A DNA stretch of 64,000 bases from Chitinophaga niabensis (GTDB lineage: Bacteria; Bacteroidota; Bacteroidia; Chitinophagales; Chitinophagaceae): contig JAFIGY010000012.1 in NCBI GenBank assembly GCA_017849435.1, positions 186,001 to 250,000 of the forward strand. Direction: 5' to 3'. Made by a program: the position numbers and the translations under genes. The notes beneath the pieces are model-generated. The model was not told where the DNA came from. It did no database searches and saw only the letters and a program-made list of their open reading frames with translations. Shown here piece by piece: positions 41,604 through 51,617 of the stretch (positions within the stretch are counted from its first letter, which is position 1; each line of letters begins with the position of its first letter).

Positions 41604-42818
41604 ATGACTTCTTCCAGATATTTTTCGTTGATCCTGATACTGGGCTCGCTCACGGCTTTAGGCCCGTTCACGATCGATATGTATTTGCCCGGTTTCCAGG
41701 CCATCGCCAAAGACCTGCATACAGATGTTTCGCAGGTGGGGCTGACGTTATCCAGCTATTTCATCGGCCTCGCAGGCGGACAATTGCTCTATGGCCCGTT
41801 GCTGGATCGTTTCGGCCGGAAGCCACCCTTGTTCGCAGGACTGTTTGTATACATCATCGCTTCGCTGGCCTGTGTATGGGCGCGCAGTGTGGAGAGCCTC
41901 ATCGTGATACGGCTCATACAGGCGCTGGGGGGCTGTGCCGCTGCTGTGGCCGCCGTTGCCATGGTGCGTGATCTTTTTCCCGTGAGTGAAAGCGCCAAAG
42001 TATTCGCGTTGCTGATGCTGGTGGTGGGCGCTTCACCGATGGTGGCACCCACCGTAGGTGGTTACGTGACCAGTGCATTCGGCTGGCAGGCGGTGTTCAT
42101 GATCCTTTGCGGGATGGGGGTATTGGTATTGCTGGCCAGTATCTTCTGGCTGCCGGCAAGTTACCGGCCGGATACATCGTTCTCCCTCAAACCCGCACCG
42201 ATCATCCGTAATTTCCTGTCCGTCATCAAAGTGCCGCAGTTCTACACCTATACGATTGCCGGTGCGTTGGCCTTTGCGGGCCTTTTTGTGTATGTGGCCG
42301 GTTCTCCGAAAGTGTTCATGGATGGTTTTCATCTGAGCGACAGAACGTACGGCTGGATATTTGCCATGTTGTCCGTCGGTTTTATCGGTTCTAATCAGGT
42401 GAATACCCTGTTGCTGCGGAGATATACGAGCGAACAGATCATTCTGGCGGCGCTGGCCTGCCAGGTACTGATAGCAGCGTTCTTCCTGCTGGCTTCGATG
42501 AACGACTGGCTGGGATTGGGAGGATCGATTGCCGCGCTCTTCCCGTTTCTCTGTTGTGTGGGATTGATCAATCCCAATGCCGCTGCCTTGTCTATGGCGC
42601 CTTTCGAGAAAAATGCCGGAAGCGCGTCGTCATTGATGGGGGCTTTACAGTTAGGGATCGGGGCGCTGGCTTCAACGATGGTGGGTATCTTCAAAGCGGC
42701 GAACGCGGTGCCGATGGCTGCTACGATGGCTGCTACGGCAGCACTTGGACTGATCGTGCTACTGTTAGGCAGGCGGAACATTGTAACGGAAATAATGCCT
42801 AATTTCGGCCCCGAATAA
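41604..42818 (+). CDS. MFS multidrug exporter, Bcr/CflA family
   Basis: A 404-residue inner-membrane transporter with 12 predicted helices. The N-terminus GPFTIDMYLPGFQAIAKDL and the loop 2-3 motif LLYGPLLDRFGRKPPL, followed by RLIQALGGCAAAVAAVAMVRDLFP, are the marks of the Bcr/CflA drug:proton antiporter group. Related proteins expel bicyclomycin, chloramphenicol, sulfonamides or small peptides. The neighbours do not show the substrate. The next start codon follows its stop by one base, so it is probably coupled with the YihY gene. Confidence 0.94.
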   Translation: MTSSRYFSLILILGSLTALGPFTIDMYLPGFQAIAKDLHTDVSQVGLTLSSYFIGLAGGQLLYGPLLDRFGRKPPLFAGLFVYIIASLACVWARSVESLIVIRLIQALGGCAAAVAAVAMVRDLFPVSESAKVFALLMLVVGASPMVAPTVGGYVTSAFGWQAVFMILCGMGVLVLLASIFWLPASYRPDTSFSLKPAPIIRNFLSVIKVPQFYTYTIAGALAFAGLFVYVAGSPKVFMDGFHLSDRTYGWIFAMLSVGFIGSNQVNTLLLRRYTSEQIILAALACQVLIAAFFLLASMNDWLGLGGSIAALFPFLCCVGLINPNAAALSMAPFEKNAGSASSLMGALQLGIGALASTMVGIFKAANAVPMAATMAATAALGLIVLLLGRRNIVTEIMPNFGPE

Positions 42819-42819
42819 T

Positions 42820-43764
42820 ATGAACAACCGCCAGAGTTTGAAGAAATGGCAGCTTTTCCTGTTGTCGTTCCGGGATGCATTCAGGGTGCTGACAGCCAAT
42901 GATCCGCTGCGCATGGCCGGTGCTACGGCTTTTTTCACCACTTTCGCCCTTCCGGCCATGATGGTGATCATCCTGCAATTGCTGCGATTCTTCTCTACAC
43001 CCCGGCATATCAGTCACCAGATTTTCCAGCAGATGGAACAGATTGTGGGACCGGAAGCGACCCGGGAGGTGATCCATACCCAAAAGGCTTTCCGGAGCAT
43101 CGCCCAGAACTGGCTTATTGCGATTGCCGGATTTGTATTCCTGTTATTTGTGGCTACTACTTTGCTGAAAGTGATGACCAGCTCAGTGAATCAGCTGTGG
43201 AAGGTACGGCCGGCCACCTCGGGCAAGTTCAGGCAGGTGATGCTGTCCCGCCTGAGAGGCGTGCTGGTGATCCTCTTCACCGCCCTTCTTTTCATGATCG
43301 GCATCCTCGCGGATTCCGTGCAGGCGTACCTCGGGAAATATATCGCGGAATATCAGCCGGGACTGCTGCTTTACTATAACGGTGCTCTGCGTTACGTGAT
43401 CTCCGTGTGTACGGTCACGTTATGGTTCGCCCTCGTCTTTTACCTTTTGCCGGATGGGCGGCCGCGCTGGAAGATCCTCGTCACCGGCGCTTTCGTCACC
43501 AGCGTTCTCTTTAATATCGGGAAGCTGATCCTTCGCTGGCTGCTGACCTACAACAATATCAACAACCTCTACGGCGCCTCCGCATCTATCGTGTTGCTGC
43601 TGCTGTTCGTTTTTTATGTGGCCATGATCTTTTACTACGGTGCTTCCTTTGCCGCCGTATGGGCTGAGGCTTGCGGCAAGCCGATCCAGCCGCTGCCGCA
43701 TGCCATCAAATACCGCCTGTCCAATGTGGAGGAAGAAGAACAGCTGGCGCAGGATTTGAGGTGA
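42820..43764 (+). CDS. YihY/BrkB family membrane protein
   Basis: A 314-residue inner-membrane protein with six predicted helices. It has the typical N-terminal part AFRVLTANDPLRMAGATAFFTTFALPAMMVIILQLL, LWKVRPATSG and the C-terminal ASIVLLLLFVFYVAMIFYYGASFAAVWAE. The family was once named ribonuclease BN, but that activity belongs to another gene; members now have no firm function and may act as transporters. The tail (NVEEEEQLAQDLR) is acidic. It starts one base after the stop codon of the MFS gene and ends eight bases before the MidA-type methyltransferase gene, so these three genes are tightly packed. Confidence 0.92.
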   Translation: MNNRQSLKKWQLFLLSFRDAFRVLTANDPLRMAGATAFFTTFALPAMMVIILQLLRFFSTPRHISHQIFQQMEQIVGPEATREVIHTQKAFRSIAQNWLIAIAGFVFLLFVATTLLKVMTSSVNQLWKVRPATSGKFRQVMLSRLRGVLVILFTALLFMIGILADSVQAYLGKYIAEYQPGLLLYYNGALRYVISVCTVTLWFALVFYLLPDGRPRWKILVTGAFVTSVLFNIGKLILRWLLTYNNINNLYGASASIVLLLLFVFYVAMIFYYGASFAAVWAEACGKPIQPLPHAIKYRLSNVEEEEQLAQDLR

Positions 43765-43771
43765 ATACCCT

Positions 43772-44848
43772 ATGGGGCTTCCGGATATTATCATCGCAAA
43801 GATCAGGCAACAGGGCCCGCTTTCCTTTCATGATTTTATGGAGATGTGCCTCTATTATCCCGAACTTGGCTACTACACTTCCTCCCGCAATAGAACAGAT
43901 TATTACACCAGTCCGCAGCTCAGTGAATTGTTCGGCATGGCCATCGGCCGCCAGCTGGAAGAGATGTGGCATTCCCTCGGGGAAGGGCCGTTTACCGTGG
44001 TGGAAGTGGGCGGGGGGACAGGGCTCCTCTGCAGCGACATTCTCGATTATCTCGCCCGTCATTCCGCCTGTTATGATCAGTTAACCTATTGCATCGTGGA
44101 GAAAAGCGCTGTTCCGAACAGAAATGTGCCGCCCGGCGTGCGCCTGTACACCTCGCTTTCCGCACTCCCGCCCGTCAGCGGTTGTATCTTTTCCAATGAA
44201 CTGCTGGATAATTTGTCCGTGCACCGCGTAATAATGAAAGATCAGCTGATGGAAGTGTTCCTTGGGTATGAAGACGGGTTTTCGGAACTATTACAACCTG
44301 CTTCCCTGGCGTTACAGGAATACCTCACCACGTTAAACATCCGGTTGCCGGAAGATTTCCAGACCGAGATCAATCTTGATGCCTGTGCATGGATAGGGGA
44401 CGTAGCGGAAGTGTTGAAACGCGGGTATGTGATGACGATCGATTACGGGGAGGAAACATCCCGGTTATACAGGGCGCGGAGGGGTGAGGGGACCCTGCTT
44501 TGCTATCACCGGAATGAAGTGAATGACAACCCTTATCAGTATATCGGTGAACAGGATATTACCGCGCATGTCAATTTTTCTGCATTGCACCATTGGGGCG
44601 GAAAGCACGGACTGCATTGCTGCGGGTTCACGGATCAGGCCCGTTTTCTGCAGGCGCTTGGGTGGAGGGAGCTTATTCAGCAGATGGATGTGAGGGGAGA
44701 AGATATTGTGCGGCTAGCCCGGAGGATCGCTTTTATGACGCATACCCTGTTGCTGGATATGGGTACAAAGCTTAAGATTTTGATCCAGCAGAAAGGACTA
44801 GCCGCACAACCATCATTATCAGGATTGAAAGGAGCGGCGATGCTCTGA
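43772..44848 (+). CDS. MidA/NDUFAF7-type SAM-dependent methyltransferase
   Basis: A 358-residue protein of the DUF185 family. The N-terminal part MEMCLYYPELGYYTSSRNRTDYYTSPQLSELFG is diagnostic. The SAM site is VVEVGGGTGLL near residue 76, and IFSNELLDNLSVHRV and VMTIDYGEE follow. The mitochondrial homologue NDUFAF7 methylates an Arg of a complex I subunit. The bacterial substrate is not settled, and no complex I genes are near. The gene is the last of the plus-strand run and converges on the YncE/phosphoesterase gene with a seven-base gap. Confidence 0.92.
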   Translation: MGLPDIIIAKIRQQGPLSFHDFMEMCLYYPELGYYTSSRNRTDYYTSPQLSELFGMAIGRQLEEMWHSLGEGPFTVVEVGGGTGLLCSDILDYLARHSACYDQLTYCIVEKSAVPNRNVPPGVRLYTSLSALPPVSGCIFSNELLDNLSVHRVIMKDQLMEVFLGYEDGFSELLQPASLALQEYLTTLNIRLPEDFQTEINLDACAWIGDVAEVLKRGYVMTIDYGEETSRLYRARRGEGTLLCYHRNEVNDNPYQYIGEQDITAHVNFSALHHWGGKHGLHCCGFTDQARFLQALGWRELIQQMDVRGEDIVRLARRIAFMTHTLLLDMGTKLKILIQQKGLAAQPSLSGLKGAAML

Positions 44849-44855
44849 TCATTTA

Positions 44856-47285
44856 TCAGTCATCTTCATCTTTTTCTTCTTTCTTCAAATTCACGAACGC
44901 GCTTCTGCGCGGAGCGGGCATCACGGACGATTCGCCGCGGATACCTTTCCAGATCACTTCATTCAGTTCAAGGTCCGGCACACGGTCTTCCCGCGCCAGG
45001 TCAAAGTTCGCGGAGCGGCGTGCGCTTTCATTCCATGCGGTATTGCGTTCGTTGATGTTCACATTCGCGGGGCGCGCCTTGAAGGGTGTATGGTCCGGTG
45101 TGGGCATGAAACATTCCCACATCGGCATAGCGGCGGCATCGTACTGGCTCATCGGCGGCAGACCGAGGATCAGCTCCATCGTGCGGAGCATGCCGGAAGT
45201 ACCGTACATGGTGTGTACAAGTGTTTTCCGTTTTGTATACGGACTGATCACATAAGCCGTGGAGCGGTGTGCATCCACATGATCAGGGCCGTTCTGTGCA
45301 TCGTCTTCTAATATGAAGATGGCGCTTTCTTTCCATACAGGGCTGTGGGAGATATGTTCGACCAACCGGCCTACTGCCAGATCGTTATCCGCCACGCAGG
45401 CGTAAGGTGAGTAAGCGCCTTTGTGCATGCCGCTGGTGTGGTCATTCCCCAGGCGGATGGTGTTGAAGCGGGGTAAAGTGTTTGCAGCCACGAGGGAGTC
45501 AAAATCATGCTGCCAGATAGATTGACGGTGTACATCCTGGATATTCATATCAAATGCAGGATAGCCGTTGCAGAAATTATGTTCCAGTGCTTTGATGGAA
45601 GCTTTGCTGCCGGAAGTGAACTCTCCGTATGAACGATAGCTTACACCGGCGCGTTGGCAGTAATCCCAGATGAAACCTTTCTTGGGATAAGCCACTTTAC
45701 GGCTGCCTTCGTAGTCGTAGGTGCCACCACGGCCACCATAACTCGTAGGCCAGGTTTTCTCCACATAATCCGTTGCGTAAGCGGCCATGCTCCAGTTATG
45801 CCCGTCGGCACTCACTTCCGCATCTACATAAAAATTATCCAGCAACACAAATTCCTTTGCGATCGCATGCAGGTTAGGCGTGATCTTTTCGGGGAAGATG
45901 CACAGGCTGCTGTCTCCATTCCCTTCTTTGATATCTCCCAATACCTGATCGTAGGTACGGTTTTCTTTGATGATGTAGAATACGTATTTGATGGGAGAGG
46001 GATCGCCCTGTTTCTGCGGAATGGGATTGCCTGCCATGCCCGGCGCGAGTTTTTCACGCTCTTTGGAATAAGGCGTGTTCTCGTATACGAGCCTGGACCA
46101 TGTGCCCAGCCTGGTTTCATCGGGTTCGTTGAAAATAGACAAGGTACCCTTGAACAGTCCAGCTATATATTGCACAGGTCTGTCTTTCCGTGTATTCGCC
46201 TCGTGTGAACCGCTTGCGTCTTTTTTGCTCACAGGGTTCGGTCCATCAGGATTGGCCATGGAAGTGAACCCTTTACCATTGGCCACCATCACTTTCTTCC
46301 CGAGCACCCGCACGCAGGTGGGATACCAGCCTGTCGGGATAAAGCCTTTGGAACGGCTCTTGCCGGGTTTCTCCACATCAAACACTGCGAGGCAGTTATT
46401 ATCCGCATTGGCGATGTACAATGTTTTATTATCCGCGGAAAGGGCAAGGCCGTTTGTAGTGGAGCCTGCCGGCGCATCCGGGTAAAGCGCCGCGTTAAGC
46501 TTTTCGATCACTTTCCGGGAACGGGTATCGATCACGGATACAGAATTCTCATTCGCATTAGCTACATAGAGATAGCGGCCGTTGGAAGAAAGGATGAGTT
46601 CGTTGGGATGACTGTCCGTTTCGATCGTACCGGTAACAGCATCCTGTTTCGTATCAAATACAGCGATCTTATCGCCGCCCCAGAGCGAGATGAACAACTC
46701 CCGGCTGTCTTTGGACAGCAGGCAGGTGTAAGCTTCCGCGCCGAGTTCCACCCGTTTTATCACTTTATTCGTACGCAGGTCAACGATATAGAGCGAGTTG
46801 TTTTCCTTGGTAACCACATACAGTCTTTTTGCGGCATCATCAATGGCGATGCCGGTGGGACCGATCTTTTCCGGCCACGCCCTGCCCAGCCGGATGCTGT
46901 CGTTCAGCTGTAATTGTCCGCCGGCCACGCGGTATCTCCATATCACGTTATCGTTGCCGCCGGAAGCGTACAGGTATTGTTCGTCTTTACTGAAAGCCAG
47001 CCCCAGCCATGCTTTCGGAATCACTACTTCCTGCAGCAGTTGTTCAGATGCGGCGTCTATCAACTGGATGGTGTGTTTGCTCTGTCCGTTGTTGGTAACG
47101 GCGAGATATTTCCCCGAGCGGGAAAGCACCATGTTCAGCGGAAGATCTCCCAGTTGGAGGGAATGGCCTGCCGGCGTGAGGGACCAGCCATTCGGCAGTA
47201 AAATGCGTTGTGCAGTAGTGTCGGTTCTTTGCGCGCTTGCCTGCATGGCGGCAGCCATCGCAATACATAAGAGTATTCGCTTCAT
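44856..47285 (-). CDS. YncE-like beta-propeller fused to a phosphoesterase
   Basis: An 809-residue exported protein with a signal peptide (MKRILLCIAMAAAMQASAQ). Residues about 45-400 form a YncE-type beta-propeller with repeats such as YLYVANANENSVSVIDTRSRKVI and LYIANADNNCLAVFDV. Residues about 425-735 are a phosphoesterase/alkaline phosphatase-like domain that begins with YVFYIIKENRTYDQVLGD and includes NFYVDAEVSADGHNW, RLGNDHTSGMHKGAY and IFILEDDAQNGPDHVDAHRS, which would provide the metal ligands. This fusion is known in Bacteroidota and some Proteobacteria; its substrate is not. It is monocistronic, with a -7-like TATCTTTA upstream on the minus strand. Confidence 0.92.
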   Translation of the reverse strand: MKRILLCIAMAAAMQASAQRTDTTAQRILLPNGWSLTPAGHSLQLGDLPLNMVLSRSGKYLAVTNNGQSKHTIQLIDAASEQLLQEVVIPKAWLGLAFSKDEQYLYASGGNDNVIWRYRVAGGQLQLNDSIRLGRAWPEKIGPTGIAIDDAAKRLYVVTKENNSLYIVDLRTNKVIKRVELGAEAYTCLLSKDSRELFISLWGGDKIAVFDTKQDAVTGTIETDSHPNELILSSNGRYLYVANANENSVSVIDTRSRKVIEKLNAALYPDAPAGSTTNGLALSADNKTLYIANADNNCLAVFDVEKPGKSRSKGFIPTGWYPTCVRVLGKKVMVANGKGFTSMANPDGPNPVSKKDASGSHEANTRKDRPVQYIAGLFKGTLSIFNEPDETRLGTWSRLVYENTPYSKEREKLAPGMAGNPIPQKQGDPSPIKYVFYIIKENRTYDQVLGDIKEGNGDSSLCIFPEKITPNLHAIAKEFVLLDNFYVDAEVSADGHNWSMAAYATDYVEKTWPTSYGGRGGTYDYEGSRKVAYPKKGFIWDYCQRAGVSYRSYGEFTSGSKASIKALEHNFCNGYPAFDMNIQDVHRQSIWQHDFDSLVAANTLPRFNTIRLGNDHTSGMHKGAYSPYACVADNDLAVGRLVEHISHSPVWKESAIFILEDDAQNGPDHVDAHRSTAYVISPYTKRKTLVHTMYGTSGMLRTMELILGLPPMSQYDAAAMPMWECFMPTPDHTPFKARPANVNINERNTAWNESARRSANFDLAREDRVPDLELNEVIWKGIRGESSVMPAPRRSAFVNLKKEEKDEDD

Positions 47286-47460
47286 ATTAGATGATCAGGC
47301 GCTAAAGATAATAGACCATCGAAGGAAACGTAGTGATGGATGGAAAGCTTAATGCGGATTTAACGTTTGCGCAGAAGCATTACAAAGAGGGATTGTTTCC
47401 TGAACGGTGCTGAGAACCATCTAAATACGTTATATTCGGAATAAGCAAAAAGCGCGTACG

Positions 47461-48138
47461 ATGAAGTATGTCTGCTATTTTCTTTATCTTGGCTGGTATT
47501 GGGATTTCGATTTCGCCTGGTTCATTATCCGTCATGAGATAGCCGGAGAGCGCCGGTATGGGATTAATACCACGGGCACGGATCGCCTCTCCGATGTTAA
47601 GGAGAAGGATAGCCGGCAACACGCTACCATGTACGAACCGGTGAACTACTACTCCGCAGGATGGCTGTTTGATCGTTTGTTACCGCAGGATAAGGCCGCT
47701 GCCTTCCTGGACGTGGGCTGCGGAAAGGGCCGTACGCTGGCAATGGCGGCGGCATACGGTTTCCGGGATATTTATGGTATTGACCTGTCCCCTAAACTTT
47801 GTTCAGCGGCAGAACGCATTAAACGATCACTGCTTTCACAATATGGGGATGTCCATGTTCTCATTCAATGCATGGACGCCCGTTATTATGACGTTCCCGA
47901 AACGGTGGGCGTGATATTCCTTTTCAATCCCTTTGATGCAGTGGTAATGCAGGCACTGATCACGAAAGTGGAGGAGAGTCTCCACAGAAAGAATCGCCCG
48001 ATGAAAATTCTGTATGCTAACCCTGAACAAAAATTATTGTGGCTGGAAGCCGGCTTTCATGAAACGGCTTCCTTTAAAGAACAGCACTATCTGAAGGGCT
48101 GCATCCTGGAGCGGTGGCCCCCTGTCCCCAGGGTGTAG
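47461..48138 (+). CDS. Class I SAM-dependent methyltransferase
   Basis: A 225-residue methyltransferase. The SAM-binding motif I is AAFLDVGCGKGRTLAMAA near residues 80-97, with an acidic motif in IYGIDLSPKLCSAAE. After motif II (QCMDARYYDVPE) the usual NPPY-like position is FLFNPFDAVV. The N-terminal 60 residues start with an aromatic-rich segment (CYFLYLGWYWDFDFAWFI) that could bind a membrane or a lipid-like substrate. The substrate is unknown. The TATATTCG box near 47430 is a plausible -7 element. It stands alone, divergent from the YncE fusion. Confidence 0.86.
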   Translation: MKYVCYFLYLGWYWDFDFAWFIIRHEIAGERRYGINTTGTDRLSDVKEKDSRQHATMYEPVNYYSAGWLFDRLLPQDKAAAFLDVGCGKGRTLAMAAAYGFRDIYGIDLSPKLCSAAERIKRSLLSQYGDVHVLIQCMDARYYDVPETVGVIFLFNPFDAVVMQALITKVEESLHRKNRPMKILYANPEQKLLWLEAGFHETASFKEQHYLKGCILERWPPVPRV

Positions 48139-48447
48139 CGCTTTTTCCCCAACATCCTCCACCCAAAACACTACCCGCCCGATTTTTTTAAGCCCCTTTT
48201 TGCAACCTTTCCTGCCCCCCGTCGTCTTTATGATGGAAGGAGCATTATTCCTGCTCCTGAAGTATTCCAGTTCAAAATAAAAACCTGCTTTCGTGACCAT
48301 ATTTCGGGTCCGCTTCCGAGCTTTGGGGCATCAACCGCATGCCCCACTGAATATTCGTCACGGAGAAAGGCCCTTACATGTAAATAAACCATCAGAGAGG
48401 TGTTTTCTGACCAGTTTTGATAAATAACGCTTATGACATCCAGCTGT
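48139..48447 (+). other. 309-bp leader region with two hairpins before a TonB receptor gene
   Basis: No gene is visible. AGGAGCA (48238-48244) and TGCTCCT (48252-48258) form a 7-bp hairpin. GGGGCAT (48325-48331) and ATGCCCC (48339-48345) form another with a 7-base loop. Neither is followed by a T run on the plus strand, so they look more like protein-binding sites or RNA leader structures than terminators. An 18-bp pyrimidine-rich stretch near 48140-48200 has no clear role. Confidence 0.45.
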
Positions 48448-50880
48448 ATGCGAAAGATCATCCTGACCAATATATTGTTCCTTTGTGCCGCAACCGCCAT
48501 CCATGCGCAAAGCACAGGCACGGGAAAGATCACGGTAAAGATTGCCGATGCCGCGGGCAATCCGCTCCCTTATGCCAGCGTAGCCGTACGCAAAGCTTCC
48601 GATACTTCATTGGTGAAAGGCCAGATGAGTGATGCGGATGGTAATTGCCTGTTTGATAAAGTGGCCTATGGCGCTTATTTCGTACAAGTTTCCCAGATGG
48701 GATACACCATGCAAAAAAGCGATGTGTTCCAGCTCAACGCTTCCAGTCAGCATGCGAACCTGAAAACACTGACCCTGCAAAGCGCTCCCAAAAGCCTGCA
48801 AACGGTGAATGTAACAGCGCAGAAACCTTACATAGAAAGGGCGGAAGGAAAAACAATCCTCAACGTGGAAAGCAGTGTGGCCGCAGCGGGCAATACGGTG
48901 CTGGATCTTTTACGGAGAGCGCCGGGGGTGACGGTGGATAAAGACGATAATCTGCTCATCAAAGGGAAGCAGGGCGTTACCGTTATGCTGGACGGTAAAC
49001 TTACTTATCTCTCCAATGAAGCGCTGGCGGAACTGCTGAAAAGCATGTCCGCGGAAAATGTGTCCCAGATCGAGATCATTACCAGCCCCAGCGCGAAATA
49101 TGACGCCGCCGGTACTTCAGGTATCATCAATATCAAAACCAAAAAAGGGCAGATGCTGGGCATGAACGGTACGGTGAATCTGAGTGCCGGTGGGGAGAAA
49201 TATGGATTTTACAGTATGGGCCTGAGCCTGAACTGGCGCACCCGGCACTTTAACGTTTTCGGGAACCTCAATCATGGTGACCGGCAATTTTATGCTACCC
49301 GTAAACTGTATCGCAAAACCGGCGGAGATACGCCGCTGGACTTTGAACAGGGTATCTACCAGAAAGGTGATTTCATGAACCGGAGCTTCAAAGTGGGCAT
49401 GGACTATTATATCACACCCAATCATACCGTTGGTGTGATGGTAAATGGCTACAGCAATGCTTTCTGGCGGGAACAGCCCAGTGCAACGAGCATCGCCAAC
49501 AGGAACAGTAGTATCGATTCCATCCTCTATTCTGCTGTTTACGGGAACAACCGCTTCCGGAACACCAGCGTCAACCTGAATTACAAATTCAAGATCGATA
49601 CGAGCGGTTCGGAACTGACGATGGATGCGGACTATGCAAAGTTTTACAACAGGATGTACACCACGTTGTTTGACAGCCTGACGGATGTGCATAGCGGAAC
49701 AACCCGGAACCACAATGGTGTGAGAACATTACCGTACACGAACATCGAGATCAAAAGCGCGAAAGTAGACTGGGTGCAGACGCTGAATAAATCTACCAAA
49801 ATAGAAGCAGGCCTGAAGGTCAGTTCCGTGAACACGGGTAACAATATGCAGTACGATTCGCTGCGGAATGGTGCGTATGAGCCGATACCTTCGCAATACG
49901 ATCAGTTTATTTATAAGGAGGATATCCTGGCAGGTTATTTTTCTTACAAGAAACAGTTGAAGAAGATGGACTTCGTATTGGGGATGCGATTGGAGCAAAC
50001 TACGTCAGACGGTAATTCCGTATCGCTCAACAATCGTGTAAAAAGGACCTATCTCGATTTCTTTCCCAATCTGTCCGCCGACTATAAATTCACAGAGAAC
50101 AACAAACTGGGAATTGCTTATACCAAGCGCATCAACCGGCCCGGTTACGGCCAGCTCAACCCTTTCCTGTTCTTCCTCGATAAATACACATTCTTCCGGG
50201 GAAGTCCCTTCCTTATACCGGAGTATACGCACAATACTGAACTGACCTATACTTTCAAACAGAAGTATCTGGCCACACTCGGTTATAGCCAAACAAACAA
50301 TGTGATCAACGAATATCTGTATATTGACAAAACCACAAAAGGTACTATCAGCACCAATCGCAACCTTGGTGTACAGCGAACCTATACCCTCAACCTCACG
50401 CTGCCTTTCGACCCGGTGAAGTGGTGGAACACCAGCAATAATGTGTCCATCTACTATAACAAATACAATATCCGGGATACCGTGAAGGATTTCAGTACGG
50501 AGAAACTTACCTGGAATTTCAACACTACCAATACATTCACCCTGCCGAAAGATATCAAGATCGAGCTGAGCGGCTGGTTCAATGCCCCGAATGTTTACGG
50601 TATATGGGTATCCAAAGCGATGTGGGCGATGAATGCGGGAGTGCAGAAAACAGTGCTGAACAAGAAAGGCACGGTGAAGCTCAACGTCAACGATATATTC
50701 AAATCGATCCGGTTCCAGGGTGTTGCTTCCTATAATGATGTATACCTGGCAGTGGACAATAAATGGGTGAACCGGTCCATTAACCTGTCGTTCAGCTATC
50801 GTTTCGGGAATACGAAGATAGAGGCTGCCCGGGAAAGGCAGACCGGCAATGTGGATGAATCCCGGCGTGCAGGGAATTAA
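48448..50880 (+). CDS. TonB-dependent receptor, outer membrane beta-barrel family
   Basis: An 810-residue outer-membrane receptor. I start at 48448, where a good signal peptide begins (MRKIILTNILFLCAATAIHAQ). A CarboxypepD_reg-like domain follows (about 25-110, KITVKIADAAGNPLPYASVAVRK), then the plug (about 115-230, LDLLRRAPGVTVDKDDNLLIKGKQGVTVMLDG and EIITSPSAKYDAAGTSGIINIKTKKG). The barrel belongs to the OMP_b-brl_3 group and not to the SusC group. Such proteins are often linked to peptide or metal uptake, or to unknown ligands. It ends 65 bases before the sigma factor gene, but nothing suggests that it is controlled by it. Confidence 0.93.
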   Translation: MRKIILTNILFLCAATAIHAQSTGTGKITVKIADAAGNPLPYASVAVRKASDTSLVKGQMSDADGNCLFDKVAYGAYFVQVSQMGYTMQKSDVFQLNASSQHANLKTLTLQSAPKSLQTVNVTAQKPYIERAEGKTILNVESSVAAAGNTVLDLLRRAPGVTVDKDDNLLIKGKQGVTVMLDGKLTYLSNEALAELLKSMSAENVSQIEIITSPSAKYDAAGTSGIINIKTKKGQMLGMNGTVNLSAGGEKYGFYSMGLSLNWRTRHFNVFGNLNHGDRQFYATRKLYRKTGGDTPLDFEQGIYQKGDFMNRSFKVGMDYYITPNHTVGVMVNGYSNAFWREQPSATSIANRNSSIDSILYSAVYGNNRFRNTSVNLNYKFKIDTSGSELTMDADYAKFYNRMYTTLFDSLTDVHSGTTRNHNGVRTLPYTNIEIKSAKVDWVQTLNKSTKIEAGLKVSSVNTGNNMQYDSLRNGAYEPIPSQYDQFIYKEDILAGYFSYKKQLKKMDFVLGMRLEQTTSDGNSVSLNNRVKRTYLDFFPNLSADYKFTENNKLGIAYTKRINRPGYGQLNPFLFFLDKYTFFRGSPFLIPEYTHNTELTYTFKQKYLATLGYSQTNNVINEYLYIDKTTKGTISTNRNLGVQRTYTLNLTLPFDPVKWWNTSNNVSIYYNKYNIRDTVKDFSTEKLTWNFNTTNTFTLPKDIKIELSGWFNAPNVYGIWVSKAMWAMNAGVQKTVLNKKGTVKLNVNDIFKSIRFQGVASYNDVYLAVDNKWVNRSINLSFSYRFGNTKIEAARERQTGNVDESRRAGN

Positions 50881-50945
50881 AAAAATATGCGTGGTCACAT
50901 GGATTTTTGACTTACCTTTCAGTTGCAGTCCATCATCCAATTCTT

Positions 50946-51518
50946 ATGTTCCACGCTTCCCAGATAAAAGAACTGCAGCGCCGTATTGCTTTATACGACG
51001 ATGAAGCTGCTTACCGGGAGCTTTTTATGATCTTCTACAAGCCTCTCCTCCGGTTTGGTCATTCTTTTGTACGTTCCCACGAGGTGGCCGAAGAGATTGT
51101 GTCTGATGTGTTCATACATATCTGGGAACGCCGTCAGCAGCTGGAAGAAATAGACAATCTCAAAGTATACCTTTACGTCAGCACCAGGAACCTCTCCCTG
51201 AAATATCTCCTCAAACACAGGAAACAATCCACCATCACGATCGATGAGCTTAGCGTGGAACCGGAAAGCAGGCAGGCAAACCCCGAAGAACTGCTGCTCA
51301 CAGCGGAAATGCTTTCCCGTATTGAACAGGCCATCGCCGGGTTACCGCCCCGCTGCAAGCTTATCTTCAACCTCATCAAGAACGACGGCCTCCGGTACAA
51401 GGAAATAGCCGAAATACTGAACATCTCCGTTAAGACGATTGACAATCAATTAGCTATCGCCCTGTCAAAAATTGCCAAAACGTTGAATATCAACATTAAA
51501 AAAACGGTACGTTTTTAG
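50946..51518 (+). CDS. ECF-type RNA polymerase sigma factor
   Basis: A 190-residue sigma-70 family factor of the extracytoplasmic group found beside FecR in Bacteroidota. Region 2 is at about 12-80, with AYRELFMIFYKPLLRFGHSFV and EEIVSDVFIHIWERRQQL. Region 4 is at about 120-180, with IAGLPPRCKLIFNLIKNDGLRYKEIAEILNISVKTIDNQL. No region 3 is present. I start at 50946; an earlier frame start would add 13 residues that do not fit the family. The next gene is fecR. It should activate the susC gene downstream when FecR releases it. Confidence 0.94.
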   Translation: MFHASQIKELQRRIALYDDEAAYRELFMIFYKPLLRFGHSFVRSHEVAEEIVSDVFIHIWERRQQLEEIDNLKVYLYVSTRNLSLKYLLKHRKQSTITIDELSVEPESRQANPEELLLTAEMLSRIEQAIAGLPPRCKLIFNLIKNDGLRYKEIAEILNISVKTIDNQLAIALSKIAKTLNINIKKTVRF

Positions 51519-51541
51519 CGGCCCCATTTCTCATAACGTAT

Positions 51542-51559
51542 CCGGAAAAAAATTTCCGG
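51542..51559 (+). repeat. 7-bp hairpin between sigma and anti-sigma genes
   Basis: CCGGAAA and TTTCCGG pair perfectly around AAAA. It lies 23 bases after the sigma factor stop codon and lacks a T-tract, so it may be a protein site or a partial attenuator that lowers fecR expression. Confidence 0.45.
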
Positions 51560-51617
51560 CGGCTTTGGTAGATCGTCACAAAAAAAGGATCCTGAATAGG
51601 AAGAAGCCAATCACGTT

